The position numbers and the translations under genes were made by a program. The notes below the pieces were generated by a model that saw only the letters and a program-made list of their open reading frames with translations, made no database searches and was not told the DNA's origin. Below are positions 37,605 to 46,362 of a stretch of DNA of 64,000 nt, piece by piece. Where the stretch lies: positions 62,001 to 126,000 of the forward strand of contig NZ_AUBW01000021.1 in assembly GCF_000429445.1 (NCBI RefSeq), in the 5' to 3' direction. The DNA is from Algoriphagus terrigena DSM 22685 (GTDB lineage Bacteria > Bacteroidota > Bacteroidia > Cytophagales > Cyclobacteriaceae). Position 1 is the first letter of the stretch. Each line of letters begins with the position of its first letter.

Positions 37605-38208
37605 GTCTTTTGTTGAGTTCTTTTCTCCAATCCAGATAGCCGAAGATGGCGACTACAAAAAGGAAAAGGGTTAAAAATGAGAACATGTACAGCTGCTTGG
37701 AATACAGCAAAGGGATCGCAACCAAGTTGGAAATATTCAGCCAAATCCAGTTTTCCAGTTTGCGCTTGGCCAAAAGCCACATCCCTGCCCAGGCTGTAGA
37801 AGACACAAATGCGTCAATCACGGGCACATCGGAGTCGGTAAAAGTCGTGAGCATGAAGTACAGAAACCCCCAGCCGATGACGGCGATCCCAACCGTGATA
37901 GCCAAATCCCTCCCGTCGCTCTTGCTGATCTGCGAGGCTCCTGACTGGCTGCGGTTTTTCCAATTGGCCCAGCCATAGATGCTCATCACGAGGTAGTAGC
38001 CATGGAGCAAGGTCTCCGCGTACAGCTTGGAATCCAGCAGCAAGATCGAGCCGCATAGAATCCCGATGATCCCCGTCGGATAGAGCCAGATGCTGTTTTT
38101 CTTAGCCAGAAGAACTTCGGAAACCCCGAAAGCGACCGCGGTCCATTCCAGGATGCCGGTGTTTTGGATTTGCTCGAGAAGCAAACCAGAGTCGAATGTG
38201 AAATCCAT
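37582..38208 (-). CDS. pnuT: PnuC-family transporter, probable thiamine importer PnuT
   Basis: A 208-residue inner-membrane protein with about seven helices: WTAVAFGVSEVLLAKKN, WLYPTGIIGILCGSILLLDS, GYYLVMSIYGWANWKN (the PnuC-family WxxW block), LAITVGIAVIGWGFLYFML, TAWAGMWLLAKRKLENW, WLNISNLVAIPLLYSKQL and YMFSFLTLFLFVVAIFGYLD. PnuC proteins carry nicotinamide riboside. Relatives controlled by a TPP riboswitch carry thiamine and are called PnuT. A clear TPP riboswitch lies 47 bp upstream here, so thiamine is the likely substrate. It is translationally coupled to the flavoprotein gene downstream. Confidence 0.9.
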   Translation of the reverse strand: MDFTFDSGLLLEQIQNTGILEWTAVAFGVSEVLLAKKNSIWLYPTGIIGILCGSILLLDSKLYAETLLHGYYLVMSIYGWANWKNRSQSGASQISKSDGRDLAITVGIAVIGWGFLYFMLTTFTDSDVPVIDAFVSSTAWAGMWLLAKRKLENWIWLNISNLVAIPLLYSKQLYMFSFLTLFLFVVAIFGYLDWRKELNKRHEALQTV

Positions 38209-38234
38209 TTGAATAATTTTTAGTCATTATTCAA
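38209..38234 (-). promoter_or_regulatory. Hairpin abutting the pnuT start codon (probable riboswitch output)
   Basis: ttgaataat (38209-38217) and attattcaa (38226-38234) form a perfect 9-bp stem with an 8-nt loop, ending at the base directly before the ATG. There is no T run, so it would block ribosome loading rather than transcription. It lies between the TPP aptamer and pnuT. Confidence 0.6.
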
Positions 38235-38254
38235 ATAAGGGAGAAGTAGATTAT

Positions 38255-38345
38255 CGATCCCTACGCCGGCATTACCCGGATCAGGTGCTCGGCAATCGCT
38301 TGCCGATGGGTATGATCTCAGCCCGTCATGTTAGGGCACCCCTTA
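38255..38345 (-). promoter_or_regulatory. TPP (THI-box) riboswitch aptamer
   Basis: On the minus strand the conserved elements occur in order: GGGGTGCC, then GGGCTGAGATCATACCC, then ACCTGATCCGGGTAATGCC followed by GGCGTAGGGA. The CTGAGA and the CCTGATCCGGGTAATGCC core match the thiamine pyrophosphate aptamer. It sits 47 bp before pnuT and should repress it when TPP is plentiful. Confidence 0.96.
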
Positions 38346-38439
38346 ATTGATGGCTTGAAGATAAGTTAAAACGCTACGATATCGGAAATGAAATCCGATT
38401 TATTCGCGCAGATTCTAGTTAAGGGGTCTACAGACCATA

Positions 38440-38584
38440 GTCCACAGCCGCCACTTTGCAAGGCCTAGACGCTACTTCGCTTTTCTTCTGAAGCCAAAAA
38501 TCTTTTGTCGACAAAAAGGAGGAGGCTCTGATTTTACCCCTCCTCCGCTGTGGACAGTCGGCTGTTAACTGACTGTCGACTAGA
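38440..38584. repeat. Low-complexity 'gtccacag / ctgtggac' intergenic repeat
   Basis: gtccacagc (38440-38448) and gctgtggac (38547-38555) form an inverted pair. The segment ends with a run of ctgt/gtcgac words (38551-38584). Similar words occur near 50313, 60846 and 63186. No transposase or target duplication is visible. Confidence 0.45.
38513..38546 (-). terminator. Rho-independent terminator of the ABC permease gene
   Basis: On the minus strand GGAGGAGG (38546-38539) pairs with CCTCCTCC (38525-38518) and is followed by five T. It lies 40 bp past the stop of the permease gene. Confidence 0.75.
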
Positions 38585-38586
38585 AA

Positions 38587-39831
38587 CTATTCGTATCTAA
38601 GCGACTCGATTGGATCCAGTCTGCTGGCTTTGTACGCAGGAATATACCCGGCGATCAATCCTACAATGATACAGATCACGAATGAGATGATCATCCAAAG
38701 CCAAGGAACTAAGAATCCTCCGGGGCCGATGAAATTGGCAATGACGTTCCCGATAGCGAGACCCAACAGCATCCCAAAGATCCCTCCGATAATACAGATC
38801 ACGATCGCTTCGATCAAAAATTGCTGACGAATCAAGAGTGGTGTGGCGCCGAGTGCTTTTCGGATACCGATTTCCCGGGTTCTCTCAGTCACAGACACGA
38901 GCATGATATTCATCAGACCGATGGACGCACCCAGTAGGGTAATGAAGCCGATTCCAAAACCGCCAATCCGAAGATATCCGGCCACTTCTTCCAGGCTTTC
39001 TGCCACCGATTCGCTTTTCGTCAACTCAAATGAATCTTCTTGAGCGACTCGATCCTGACGGATTTTTCGCATGATCCCGACGGCTTGCCCCATTTCGTAG
39101 TCGATCTTGACCGGATCCGAAGCCACTCCCGTGATTCTGTAGTTGAAGTTGCCACCCTTGTCCAAGCGGGCCGCATTCTCGATTGGGATCAAGATTTGAC
39201 GGTCTGCGCCCTGGTCCTGTCCAACTCCGCCTTGCTTGTCCAATACCCCCACAACGGTATAAGGCCTTCCCAAGAAGTTGATTTTCTGATTGATGGCATC
39301 TTCACCCGGATTGAAAAGCGTCTCTTCGAGCTCCTTTCCGATGATGGCTACAGAGGTGCCGTACCGCACTTCCATGTTGCTGAAGTTTCTTCCTTTGGCA
39401 AGCTTCATTGCTTTGATCGCCAGGTAGTTTTCATCGCCTCCCCTCACTCTGATATTTGGATTGGTCTTCTTGGAGCCGCGCTTCACTTCTGCAATTCCAG
39501 TCACCGAGTTGAACACCGTGGAGATTCCGATGGCGGCGTAGTCTTCTTTGAATTTTCGTGCTTCTCTGAACGTGATGTTCGGGTAGGTTTTTTCGGTCTT
39601 CCCGTCTTGCACCACCCTGCCTCCATTGAATCCTTTGTTTCTAACATCAAACGAATTGGCTCCCAAGCCGGCAAAACTCTCCGAAATCTGGGCCTTGATC
39701 CCGTCAATCGCTGTCAGCATTCCCACCAGCGAAGAAATCCCGATGGCAATGATCGCTCCGGTCAGGACGGTTCGAAGCAAATGTACTTTTACAGAATTAA
39801 GTGCCTCGCGGACATTTTCGATCAAATTCAT
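38587..39831 (-). CDS. ABC transporter permease, MacB/FtsX type
   Basis: A 414-residue protein. One N-terminal helix ([22 protein letters not shown]) is followed by a large periplasmic MacB-type core domain (about 45-285, [42 protein letters not shown]). Three C-terminal FtsX helices follow ([62 protein letters not shown]) with the coupling motif [15 protein letters not shown]. Such permeases act as mechanotransmitters in MacAB-like export or lipoprotein systems. The ATPase and adaptor genes are not in the window, so the substrate is unknown. Monocistronic, with its own terminator. Confidence 0.93.
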   Translation of the reverse strand: MNLIENVREALNSVKVHLLRTVLTGAIIAIGISSLVGMLTAIDGIKAQISESFAGLGANSFDVRNKGFNGGRVVQDGKTEKTYPNITFREARKFKEDYAAIGISTVFNSVTGIAEVKRGSKKTNPNIRVRGGDENYLAIKAMKLAKGRNFSNMEVRYGTSVAIIGKELEETLFNPGEDAINQKINFLGRPYTVVGVLDKQGGVGQDQGADRQILIPIENAARLDKGGNFNYRITGVASDPVKIDYEMGQAVGIMRKIRQDRVAQEDSFELTKSESVAESLEEVAGYLRIGGFGIGFITLLGASIGLMNIMLVSVTERTREIGIRKALGATPLLIRQQFLIEAIVICIIGGIFGMLLGLAIGNVIANFIGPGGFLVPWLWMIISFVICIIVGLIAGYIPAYKASRLDPIESLRYE

Positions 39832-40008
39832 GGATTGTTCGTTTTGGAACAGCTTATTGAAAAATTACTCGGTAATCGGATTAATAATACACAAATACGG
39901 AAGATTTGGGCGGATGATTGACATTTTTTATGAGTTCATGATCCGGGAAAAAGAGGTTGTAAGCTTTCAACCCAACCCTTCTTCGCATTCAATTCACTTT
40001 TTCCGGTT

Positions 40009-40620
40009 TCAATGCATGCGGTCCCCGCGTACTTCGAGGTTTTTCAAGACGTCAGCCTCATAGGCCAGCCATTCTTGCCAGCGCAGATTGACTTTCTCGA
40101 CGTCCTGATACTTTCGGGCCAATTCGATGAAAGTCACATAATGTCCAGCCTCCGAGATCATGAGTTCGTAGTAAAACTTCTGAAGCTCCACGTCTGCGAT
40201 ATTCTGGGACAAAAGCTTGAAGCGCTCGCAACTCCTGGCTTCGATCAGCGCGTTCAGAAGTAACTGCTCCGTGAGTTGCTGCATGCGGCTTCCCCCCTTT
40301 TTCACAAACTCTTGGAGCTTGATCACGTACTCGTCTTTTCGGGGAAAGCCAAACTTCATCCCCCGCTTCCGCAGCTGAGCCAGCACACGTTCGAAATGTC
40401 CCCACTCCTCGGCCACAATCGGGGTCAGCGTATCGACCAACTCCTCCAGATCAACAAAGCGCAGGATCAAACTGATGCAGGAGGAGGCGGCTTTTTGCTC
40501 GCAGTAGGCATGATCTACCAAGATATCCTCGATCTGCATCTCCGCAATCCCAACCCATCTAGGATCGGTCGGCAGCTTCAGATGAAGCATTTTCTGTCTG
40601 GTGCTTTCTTCCCAAACCAT
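40009..40620 (-). CDS. miaE: tRNA-(ms2io6A)-hydroxylase
   Basis: A 203-residue non-haem diiron protein. Carboxylate/His ligands are seen in DHAYCEQKAASSCISLILRF, PIVAEEWGHFERVLAQL (ExxH), LIEARSCERFKLL and ISEAGHYVTFIEL (ExxH), the ferritin-like four-helix pattern of MiaE. It hydroxylates the isopentenyl side chain of ms2i6A37 in tRNAs and needs oxygen, so the host is aerobic or microaerobic. It is monocistronic, 126 bp after the porin gene region. miaA and miaB are not nearby. Confidence 0.93.
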   Translation of the reverse strand: MVWEESTRQKMLHLKLPTDPRWVGIAEMQIEDILVDHAYCEQKAASSCISLILRFVDLEELVDTLTPIVAEEWGHFERVLAQLRKRGMKFGFPRKDEYVIKLQEFVKKGGSRMQQLTEQLLLNALIEARSCERFKLLSQNIADVELQKFYYELMISEAGHYVTFIELARKYQDVEKVNLRWQEWLAYEADVLKNLEVRGDRMH

Positions 40621-40628
40621 GGGTATTT

Positions 40629-40658
40629 AAGATTTACGATTTTTGATTTACGACATCC
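40629..40658. repeat. 'gatttacgatttttgatttacga' intergenic filler repeat
   Basis: Tandem gattta(c) words lie directly upstream of miaE. The same words recur at 60943, 61049 and 62407 in this window. They do not encode protein and show no mobile-element features. Confidence 0.5.
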
Positions 40659-40746
40659 CAACAAATAATTGGCGTCTTTTCAGGGATTTGACCTCTTCGA
40701 TAAGACATTCTCGGCTCTTGCGTCTTAATTTCTTGCGATATAAATC

Positions 40747-42702
40747 TCAATCGAACAAATACCACGTGATACCCAAATCCAGGAAAGACCTGTATCCGGT
40801 ATAGTCAGGAGTGACAAAATACCCTTCCCTGCTCATCATGCCGGCATTGAGGTGATTGTATTTAAACAGCACACGGGTTCGGTTGATCCGGAAATCCAGG
40901 AAGATATCCGCCACTGGGTAGGCATAGACCTCGAACGTATTCTGGAGGTAAAATTGCTGAAAAGAGGGATTATACGCGTCGGCATAGTAGGACGACTTGT
41001 ACCGCAGATCAATTCCGAGTTGCACAAAGACATTCTCATTAAACATCGGGCTATCGAAGTAGAAGCGGGTGTTCGCATACAGTTGCGGAATACGGAAATT
41101 GTCCGATCCGTCGCCGGAAACCTCCGTAAAGATCACTTCCGAATCCCAACGGAGTTTCTTTCCCACCTGAATGTTGGCTATCAGACCCGGCATCAGTAAG
41201 AAGGCCTGCCCGGAAGCTTGCGTCGCTATCTTTTCCTCATTGAAAAATACGTAATTGTTCACCCGGCTGATCGTCAGATTCGGGCGTAGGCTGATCTTGT
41301 TGAAGTCCAATTTAATCCGTCCCTTGAGCTGATCGACACCTATATTATCAAAGTCATTTTCCCACAGGTAGTGATTTCCGTAGTAGATCTGTTGTTGCGA
41401 GGTTGGCTTGTAGACCGCCTTGGTATATTCCAGCTCCAGCCAAGGGGACACAAAAAGCCCGTGAAGTCGGAACGCCCCCGGAATCAAATATTCCCCATCC
41501 GCGCTCAGAGACCATTTTTCTGAGATTTTACCGATCAGCTCGCCTCCAATATAGACTTCGTTGAAAGACTCCTTCTTATCCGGGAAGAAAGGACTTTCCA
41601 TTCGACCATTTCTGATCCGTGTGAAGGCGTTGTAGTAAAATCCTTTGTAGGACCCTTTGATGCCGAGTTCGTTTTTCCACTCCGCAAAGTCACTTTCGTT
41701 ACGCGTGGTATCCAAGGAGTTATACCGTTCTTGGTTAAAAAATGAGGAATCAGAAGTCGTCAGATCCGATTCAAAAACGACGTTCTGGTTCTTGTTGTCC
41801 AGCGTGTGGTAGATCTGCAGGCCATTGCCCAGCTTATACTCGTGATAGACATGATAGTCCTGTCGAAGATCCCGCGCCCGGGAGTTGTGAAGCCATACTT
41901 TGGCGTCCTCGTAGGTGAAATAGAGCGAGGTAGGGTCGACGTCCGGGGGAATAATCCCGCCGATCTCATAGACCACGTGCCGCATCCTTGAGAACGCCCC
42001 CAGCGCCCAATACTTCCCGTTTTCGGAGCGATAGTTGGTATGAAACGTATAGGCATTTTGCTCGGTCATGTGATCGTCCCGATCCACCGGATTGAGCGTT
42101 TTTCTCACCCGCTCGGTGTGCAACTCGAAGCCCAAGTTCCACTTCGGAGTCACATTGCGGGAAAAGGCGATATCCAGCATGTTTCGGTTGCCCCCGCCAA
42201 AAAAAGCCGACATCTCCGTGAAGGGTGACTTGGTGTCAAAATACCTCCTTTTTGCGGGATCCTGATAGTAAAGATCATAGCCCTGAAATCCAGACCGAAG
42301 CCCGATGGTTTCCGGGATTTCATAAAATACCGGCTTGGCATTCGAACCGATATTTCCGAGGTCCTGATATTTCCAGCCGCCCTTGGCTACCGGGTCGTAG
42401 TTGTGAAAATTGGTCAGCGAGGTGTCTTGCTCGTACAGTTGGAGCCGGTTGCGCTTCAGGTCCTTTTCAAAGTAGAAAAGAGAAGTCTTCGGTCCATAAA
42501 CCTGCCGGGTACTGTCATCCAACAGCGGCTTTCTCCCATCTGTCACCTCTTCTTCTTCTCCCGGATCCGCCTCACCGCGCAAAGGTCGGTTCGTTTGCCC
42601 GACTCCCGTGTTCGTATTCTGAGGGATGGGACGCTGCGCAAAAAGTGACTGAGCAGCCAGCATCGCAAACAAAAACCCAAAGACTAAGCCTTTTCTGATC
42701 AC
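40747..42702 (-). CDS. Putative outer-membrane porin (Porin_10 family)
   Basis: A 651-residue protein with signal peptide MIRKGLVFGFLFAMLAAQSLFAQ. A proline/glycine-rich segment (30-55) and then a long barrel region with alternating amphipathic strands follow (YYNAFTRIRNGRMESPFF, WELDSEVIFTE-like segments, FLDFRINRTRVLFKYNHLNAGM). It ends in an aromatic C-terminus (FLDLGITWYLFD) typical of BamA-inserted barrels. Early blocks such as FYEIPETIGLRSGFQGYDLY and FTEMSAFFGGGNRNMLDI fit the Bacteroidota 'putative porin' family. The start is GTG at 42700-42702, overlapping the lpxK stop (GTGA). Co-transcription with lpxK links it to envelope biogenesis. The transported solute is unknown. Confidence 0.87.
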   Translation of the reverse strand: MIRKGLVFGFLFAMLAAQSLFAQRPIPQNTNTGVGQTNRPLRGEADPGEEEEVTDGRKPLLDDSTRQVYGPKTSLFYFEKDLKRNRLQLYEQDTSLTNFHNYDPVAKGGWKYQDLGNIGSNAKPVFYEIPETIGLRSGFQGYDLYYQDPAKRRYFDTKSPFTEMSAFFGGGNRNMLDIAFSRNVTPKWNLGFELHTERVRKTLNPVDRDDHMTEQNAYTFHTNYRSENGKYWALGAFSRMRHVVYEIGGIIPPDVDPTSLYFTYEDAKVWLHNSRARDLRQDYHVYHEYKLGNGLQIYHTLDNKNQNVVFESDLTTSDSSFFNQERYNSLDTTRNESDFAEWKNELGIKGSYKGFYYNAFTRIRNGRMESPFFPDKKESFNEVYIGGELIGKISEKWSLSADGEYLIPGAFRLHGLFVSPWLELEYTKAVYKPTSQQQIYYGNHYLWENDFDNIGVDQLKGRIKLDFNKISLRPNLTISRVNNYVFFNEEKIATQASGQAFLLMPGLIANIQVGKKLRWDSEVIFTEVSGDGSDNFRIPQLYANTRFYFDSPMFNENVFVQLGIDLRYKSSYYADAYNPSFQQFYLQNTFEVYAYPVADIFLDFRINRTRVLFKYNHLNAGMMSREGYFVTPDYTGYRSFLDLGITWYLFD

Positions 42703-43745
42703 TTCTTTCTGAATTTTTCCCGGATGTAGCTGAGCAGCATTTGCTTGTCTTCTGAATCAAATTGAGCCTCGATAGGCAACACAAAAATCGGAATTTCCCC
42801 CAAAAATCCCTGATTTGCCAGAGATTTAAGTTTGACGGCGTCCTTTTCTGTCGTGAGTAAAACGGGCTTTTGGCCGCGGTGTTTCTCCCAACTCCTTGAA
42901 ATCTTGGCAAGGTCCGCAGTGGTGTAGTCGTGATGATCCGGAAACGCCAGCCTGTCCAGCACCCTGAATTTACGATGGCTATAGTCCGCAAAAGGCCGGT
43001 CATCTGCCAAACCGGAAAGCAAGATTACCGCTTCCGAAAATGGCTCCTGATGATCCATCGGACACGGTTTTCCATACCCAACCTTGGAAAAAAACACCGG
43101 AGTATCCGCTTGTAAATATTTTCTCAATTTGTTTGCCACCTGTTTTCTTTGTTCCAAAGACAGGGTCTCAGGACACTTGGTCACTACGACCATATCGGAC
43201 CGGCTAGCTCCGGATCGGCTCTCGCGAAGTCTACCCATAGGCAGCAGAAAGTCGTCAGAAAAAGTACTGCTATAAGGTGTCAACAGGCAATAAAAATCAG
43301 CTTTGAGTTTTCGATGCTGGAACGCGTCGTCCAAGACCACCAATCCAAGATCTGCCGAAATCGCGGCAATCTTTTCCAAAGCTGAAACCCGATCCTCTCC
43401 CACAAAAACCGGCACCTTTCCGTTAAATTTCTCATAAATCTGGAGAGGTTCGTCCCCAATCTCAGAGGGAGAGCTTTTGGAACTGGCCTCTAGGAAACCT
43501 TTGGTTTTTCTCCCATATCCTCTGCTCAGGGACGCTATTCTAAGTTCGGGGCCAAGATTTTGGATCAGAAACTCCACCATCGGCGTCTTACCCGTTCCGC
43601 CCACACTCAGATTTCCCACCACCAGCGTTGGGATCGGCGATTTAGAGCTTTTTAGGATCTGCCGGTCAAATAGCCAATTGCGGATGCCGGTGATGATCCG
43701 AAAAATCAGTGCAAAAGGTGCAAGCAGAAAGGCGTACCACGGCAT
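42699..43745 (-). CDS. lpxK: Tetraacyldisaccharide 4'-kinase
   Basis: A 348-residue membrane-associated P-loop kinase. It has an N-terminal amphipathic helix (FLLAPFALIFRIITGIRNWL), the Walker A motif GNLSVGGTGKTPMVEFLI, SRGYGRKTKGF, GDEPLQIYEKF, LVVLDDAFQHRKLKAD and LLTTEKDAVKL. It phosphorylates the 4' position of the lipid A precursor at the inner-membrane face, so the organism makes LPS. The porin gene overlaps its stop by 4 bp. The start lies only 41 bp from that of the divergent Nif3-like gene. Confidence 0.96.
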   Translation of the reverse strand: MPWYAFLLAPFALIFRIITGIRNWLFDRQILKSSKSPIPTLVVGNLSVGGTGKTPMVEFLIQNLGPELRIASLSRGYGRKTKGFLEASSKSSPSEIGDEPLQIYEKFNGKVPVFVGEDRVSALEKIAAISADLGLVVLDDAFQHRKLKADFYCLLTPYSSTFSDDFLLPMGRLRESRSGASRSDMVVVTKCPETLSLEQRKQVANKLRKYLQADTPVFFSKVGYGKPCPMDHQEPFSEAVILLSGLADDRPFADYSHRKFRVLDRLAFPDHHDYTTADLAKISRSWEKHRGQKPVLLTTEKDAVKLKSLANQGFLGEIPIFVLPIEAQFDSEDKQMLLSYIREKFRKK

Positions 43746-43758
43746 TGGCAGGAATTGC

Positions 43759-43766
43759 TATTTTTG
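43759..43766 (+). promoter_or_regulatory. Candidate -7 promoter box of the Nif3-like gene
   Basis: tatttttg is an exact TAnnTTTG match, 20 bp before the ATG at 43787. The upstream half of the promoter would overlap the lpxK coding start. The -33 element is not clear. Confidence 0.45.
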
Positions 43767-43786
43767 ACCAAAGAAAAAGAAAAATT

Positions 43787-44887
43787 ATGGGATACAGGAT
43801 TCAGGATGTGATTTCTTACCTGGAGCAAGTGGCGCCACCGGCCTATCAGGAAAGCTACGACAATGCCACACTGATCTGCGGAAGCCGCGGAGACGCTGTG
43901 ACTGGAATTCTTTGCACGCTGGACTGCACCGAAGCGGTCGTTGACGAAGCCATAGCCTTGGGCGCCAACCTGATCGTGGCTCATCACCCTATTGTATTTA
44001 AAGGACTGAAAAGCCTCACCGGCCGCAACTACGTCGAGCGCACCGTCATCAAGGCCATCAAGCACGACATCGCAATCTATGCTATCCACACCAACCTCGA
44101 TCACGTGGCAACCGGTGTAAACAAGCGGATCTGTGACAGACTGGGACTTACGGACACCAAAATCCTCCAACCCAAAAAGCAAATCCTGAACAAACTGGTG
44201 TTTTTTGTACCGGTCAAAGACAAGGATTCTGTCCTGGATGCCGTGTTTGCGGCGGGAGCCGGACAGATTGGAGAGTACAAGGACTGTTCGTTTCAGGTGG
44301 ATGGAACCGGCACCTTTACCCCTTCTGAAAAAGCAAATCCCTACGTCGGTGAGCGCGGTAAGCAGCAGTCCGAACAAGAAGCCCGGGTGGAGGTAATCCT
44401 ACCGGCTTTTCAGAGCAATCAAATTCTGAATGCCTTGAAAAAAGCCCATCCTTACGAAGAGGTTGCCTACTATCTCTCTTCGCTCGAAAATGAAAACCAG
44501 GAAGTCGGTGCCGGAATGGTTGGAGTCCTGCAAGAGCCAATGGACGCGGAGATTTTCCTGGATTATCTGAAGGAGAAAATGAACCTTAAAACATTTAAAC
44601 ACACGGCCTCAACCAAAACAAAAATCCAGAAAATAGCAGTTTGTGGCGGAGCTGGGATCTTTCTCCTATCAGATGCAAAGCGGACCGGGGCGGACGTCTT
44701 CATCACCTCCGATGTGAAGTATCATGAATTTTTCGATGCGGATGGGCAGCTGATTCTTTGTGACATAGGGCATTATGAGAGCGAAATTTTCACAAAAGAA
44801 TTATTGGGGGAGCTATTGTCACAAAATTTCCCTAATATTGCACTCTATTTGACAAAAGTAGTTACTAATCCCACATCCTACCGATAG
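43787..44887 (+). CDS. Nif3-like dinuclear metal-centre protein with central insert
   Basis: 366 residues starting MGYRIQDVISYLEQVAPPAY (an upstream in-frame extension of 26 codons overlaps lpxK and is not conserved). Metal ligands are expected in NLIVAHHPIVFKG (two His), AIYAIHTNLDHV and the C-terminal DVKYHEFFDADGQ and CDIGHYESE. The middle (about 130-240) is the CutA-like insert domain of the longer Nif3/YqfO type (KLVFFVPVKDKDSVLDAVF). The family is widespread, and its exact reaction is uncertain; GTP cyclohydrolase I type 2 labels are not reliable. It is 3 bp from the zinc-ribbon gene, an arrangement often seen in Bacteroidota. Confidence 0.93.
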   Translation: MGYRIQDVISYLEQVAPPAYQESYDNATLICGSRGDAVTGILCTLDCTEAVVDEAIALGANLIVAHHPIVFKGLKSLTGRNYVERTVIKAIKHDIAIYAIHTNLDHVATGVNKRICDRLGLTDTKILQPKKQILNKLVFFVPVKDKDSVLDAVFAAGAGQIGEYKDCSFQVDGTGTFTPSEKANPYVGERGKQQSEQEARVEVILPAFQSNQILNALKKAHPYEEVAYYLSSLENENQEVGAGMVGVLQEPMDAEIFLDYLKEKMNLKTFKHTASTKTKIQKIAVCGGAGIFLLSDAKRTGADVFITSDVKYHEFFDADGQLILCDIGHYESEIFTKELLGELLSQNFPNIALYLTKVVTNPTSYR

Positions 44888-44890
44888 TAC

Positions 44891-45661
44891 ATGGAAAGTA
44901 CAGTAGCACAAAAGCTAGACGCTATCTACAACCTTCAACTCATAGATTCAAGACTAGATGCCATCGTAAAAGTTAGAGGAGCCCTCCCTGAGGAAGTCCA
45001 AGACCTCGAAGATGAGATAGCAGGCTACGAAACACGCCTCGAAAAATTCCAGAGCGACATCGACTCTTTCGAAGACGACATCAAGCGATTCAAGGACAAC
45101 ATCAAGGAGTCTGAGAAACTGATCAAAAAGTATCAGGAGCAGCAGATGAACGTACGAAACAACCGTGAGTACGACGCGATCACCAAAGAACTGGAACTTC
45201 AGGATTTGGAAATTCAGGTATCGAAGAAGAAAATTGCTGAATCCGGACTAAAGATCGACCAGAAAAAGGGCGATTTGGAAGAGCTGAGCAACTTGATGAA
45301 AGACCGTCAGAAGGATCTGGATCTGAAAAAAGAAGAGTTGGATACCATCGTTGCCGAAAGCGAATCAGAGGAGTCAAAACTTCAGTCTGAGCATGACAAG
45401 GCAATCAAAAAGATAGAAGACAGACTTGCCAAGTCTTACACTAAAATCAGAGCAAATGCCAAAAATGGTCTTGCTGTGGTTATGGTGAAAAGAGGCGCTT
45501 GCGGTGGATGCTTTAACACAGTTCCTCCACAAAGACAAGCTGACATCCGTGAAAAGAAGAAGCTTATCGTCTGCGAACATTGCGGTAGAATCCTCGCAGG
45601 TGTAGAAGACGAGATCGAAGAAGAAGGCGTTAAGACCAAAAAGAGAACAGCGAAAGCCTAA
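44891..45661 (+). CDS. Coiled-coil protein with C-terminal zinc ribbon
   Basis: A 256-residue protein. Residues about 10-185 are a long antiparallel coiled coil rich in E/K/L heptads (LEDEIAGYETRLEKFQSDID, KKKIAESGLKIDQKKGDLEE). The zinc ribbon has CysxxxCys in RGACGGCFNTVPPQRQ and CysxxCys in IVCEHCGRIL. It matches the DUF164/zf-RING_7 (CT398-like) family, proposed to bind nucleic acid or act as a secretion chaperone; its role is unsettled. It is in an operon with the Nif3-like gene and is followed by a strong terminator. Confidence 0.9.
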   Translation: MESTVAQKLDAIYNLQLIDSRLDAIVKVRGALPEEVQDLEDEIAGYETRLEKFQSDIDSFEDDIKRFKDNIKESEKLIKKYQEQQMNVRNNREYDAITKELELQDLEIQVSKKKIAESGLKIDQKKGDLEELSNLMKDRQKDLDLKKEELDTIVAESESEESKLQSEHDKAIKKIEDRLAKSYTKIRANAKNGLAVVMVKRGACGGCFNTVPPQRQADIREKKKLIVCEHCGRILAGVEDEIEEEGVKTKKRTAKA

Positions 45662-45684
45662 TCTCCCAACGGCATAAAATACAG

Positions 45685-45718
45685 TCCCCGAAATTCAACA
45701 ATTCGGGGATTTTTTTTC
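45685..45718 (+). terminator. Rho-independent terminator after the zinc-ribbon gene
   Basis: tccccgaa(a)tt pairs with aattcgggga around a short loop, followed by nine T (to about 45718). Confidence 0.85.
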
Positions 45719-45921
45719 TCCAAATTTTCCAGATTCCGCCAAGCAGAACCAATGACCGACTGAATGGCGGAGCGAGTTAAAAATCGAATCACCCCATTTC
45801 AGCAAACCAGGAGACTTTTGCTTTACAAAGAGCTGCGGAATCTCACTTTTTCAGCCCCTTAGGCATGGATTATGTTTTTCTTACTTGCGTTGAGGAAAAT
45901 TAATCCATTATATTGTCAGCC

Positions 45922-46362
45922 ATGAAAAAATTTGCAACACTTCTCTTAATTCTGATTTGCTGCAATTCGGCATTTGCGAATGATCCCGAATCCAAGACCT
46001 TTTTGGTGCTTTTCAAAACCAAGGAATTGAAGGAGATCAAGACCACACTCAAAGACATCGAGGAGCAGTTCGCCGGTATCTTTTCGACAAAATACTTCGC
46101 AGGAAACTCTGAATTAGCGCTGCTCATCGAAATACCCTCCGATGATTTTGACAAATGCTTCCTTGGGGAATTCTTGGTTGACCTCGACAACGGACAAAAA
46201 ATCCAGCTTCAACAAATCGCTTTTCGGCTGTATGATCTAACCGAAAACAAAGTGCTCCACCAGCAATATCAAGCGATGTACGAGGAAAGTCTGGTTGCCA
46301 AGAAAAAAGCCGCCAAGGCTTCTAAAGCTGACTCAGAGCAGCGAGGTGCTCCTGGTCATTGA
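45922..46362 (+). CDS. Hypothetical secreted protein
   Basis: 146 residues. The signal peptide MKKFATLLLILICCNSAFA supports ATG 45922 over an upstream TTG. The mature part has about 100 residues of mixed alpha/beta character (FLVLFKTKELKEIKTTLKD, LALLIEIPSDDFDKCFLGEF) and a charged K/A/E-rich tail. I do not recognise the family. Its last 41 bp overlap the 3' end of the convergent phosphatase gene, so the tail may have been gained by read-through of the frame. Confidence 0.65.
   Translation: MKKFATLLLILICCNSAFANDPESKTFLVLFKTKELKEIKTTLKDIEEQFAGIFSTKYFAGNSELALLIEIPSDDFDKCFLGEFLVDLDNGQKIQLQQIAFRLYDLTENKVLHQQYQAMYEESLVAKKKAAKASKADSEQRGAPGH

Noticed and set aside
36819-37616. 265-codon plus-strand frame over the flavoprotein gene
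   Set aside because: Complement of the acyl-CoA-dehydrogenase-like gene, whose domain blocks are clear.
38440-38584. Possible MITE with terminal inverted repeats
   Set aside because: The inverted arms are only 9 bp, no target-site duplication is seen, and the same words recur as unstructured filler elsewhere; it also contains an ordinary terminator.
39040-39921. 293-codon plus-strand frame over the ABC permease gene
   Set aside because: Antisense shadow of the MacB-type permease; no signal peptide, domain or promoter.
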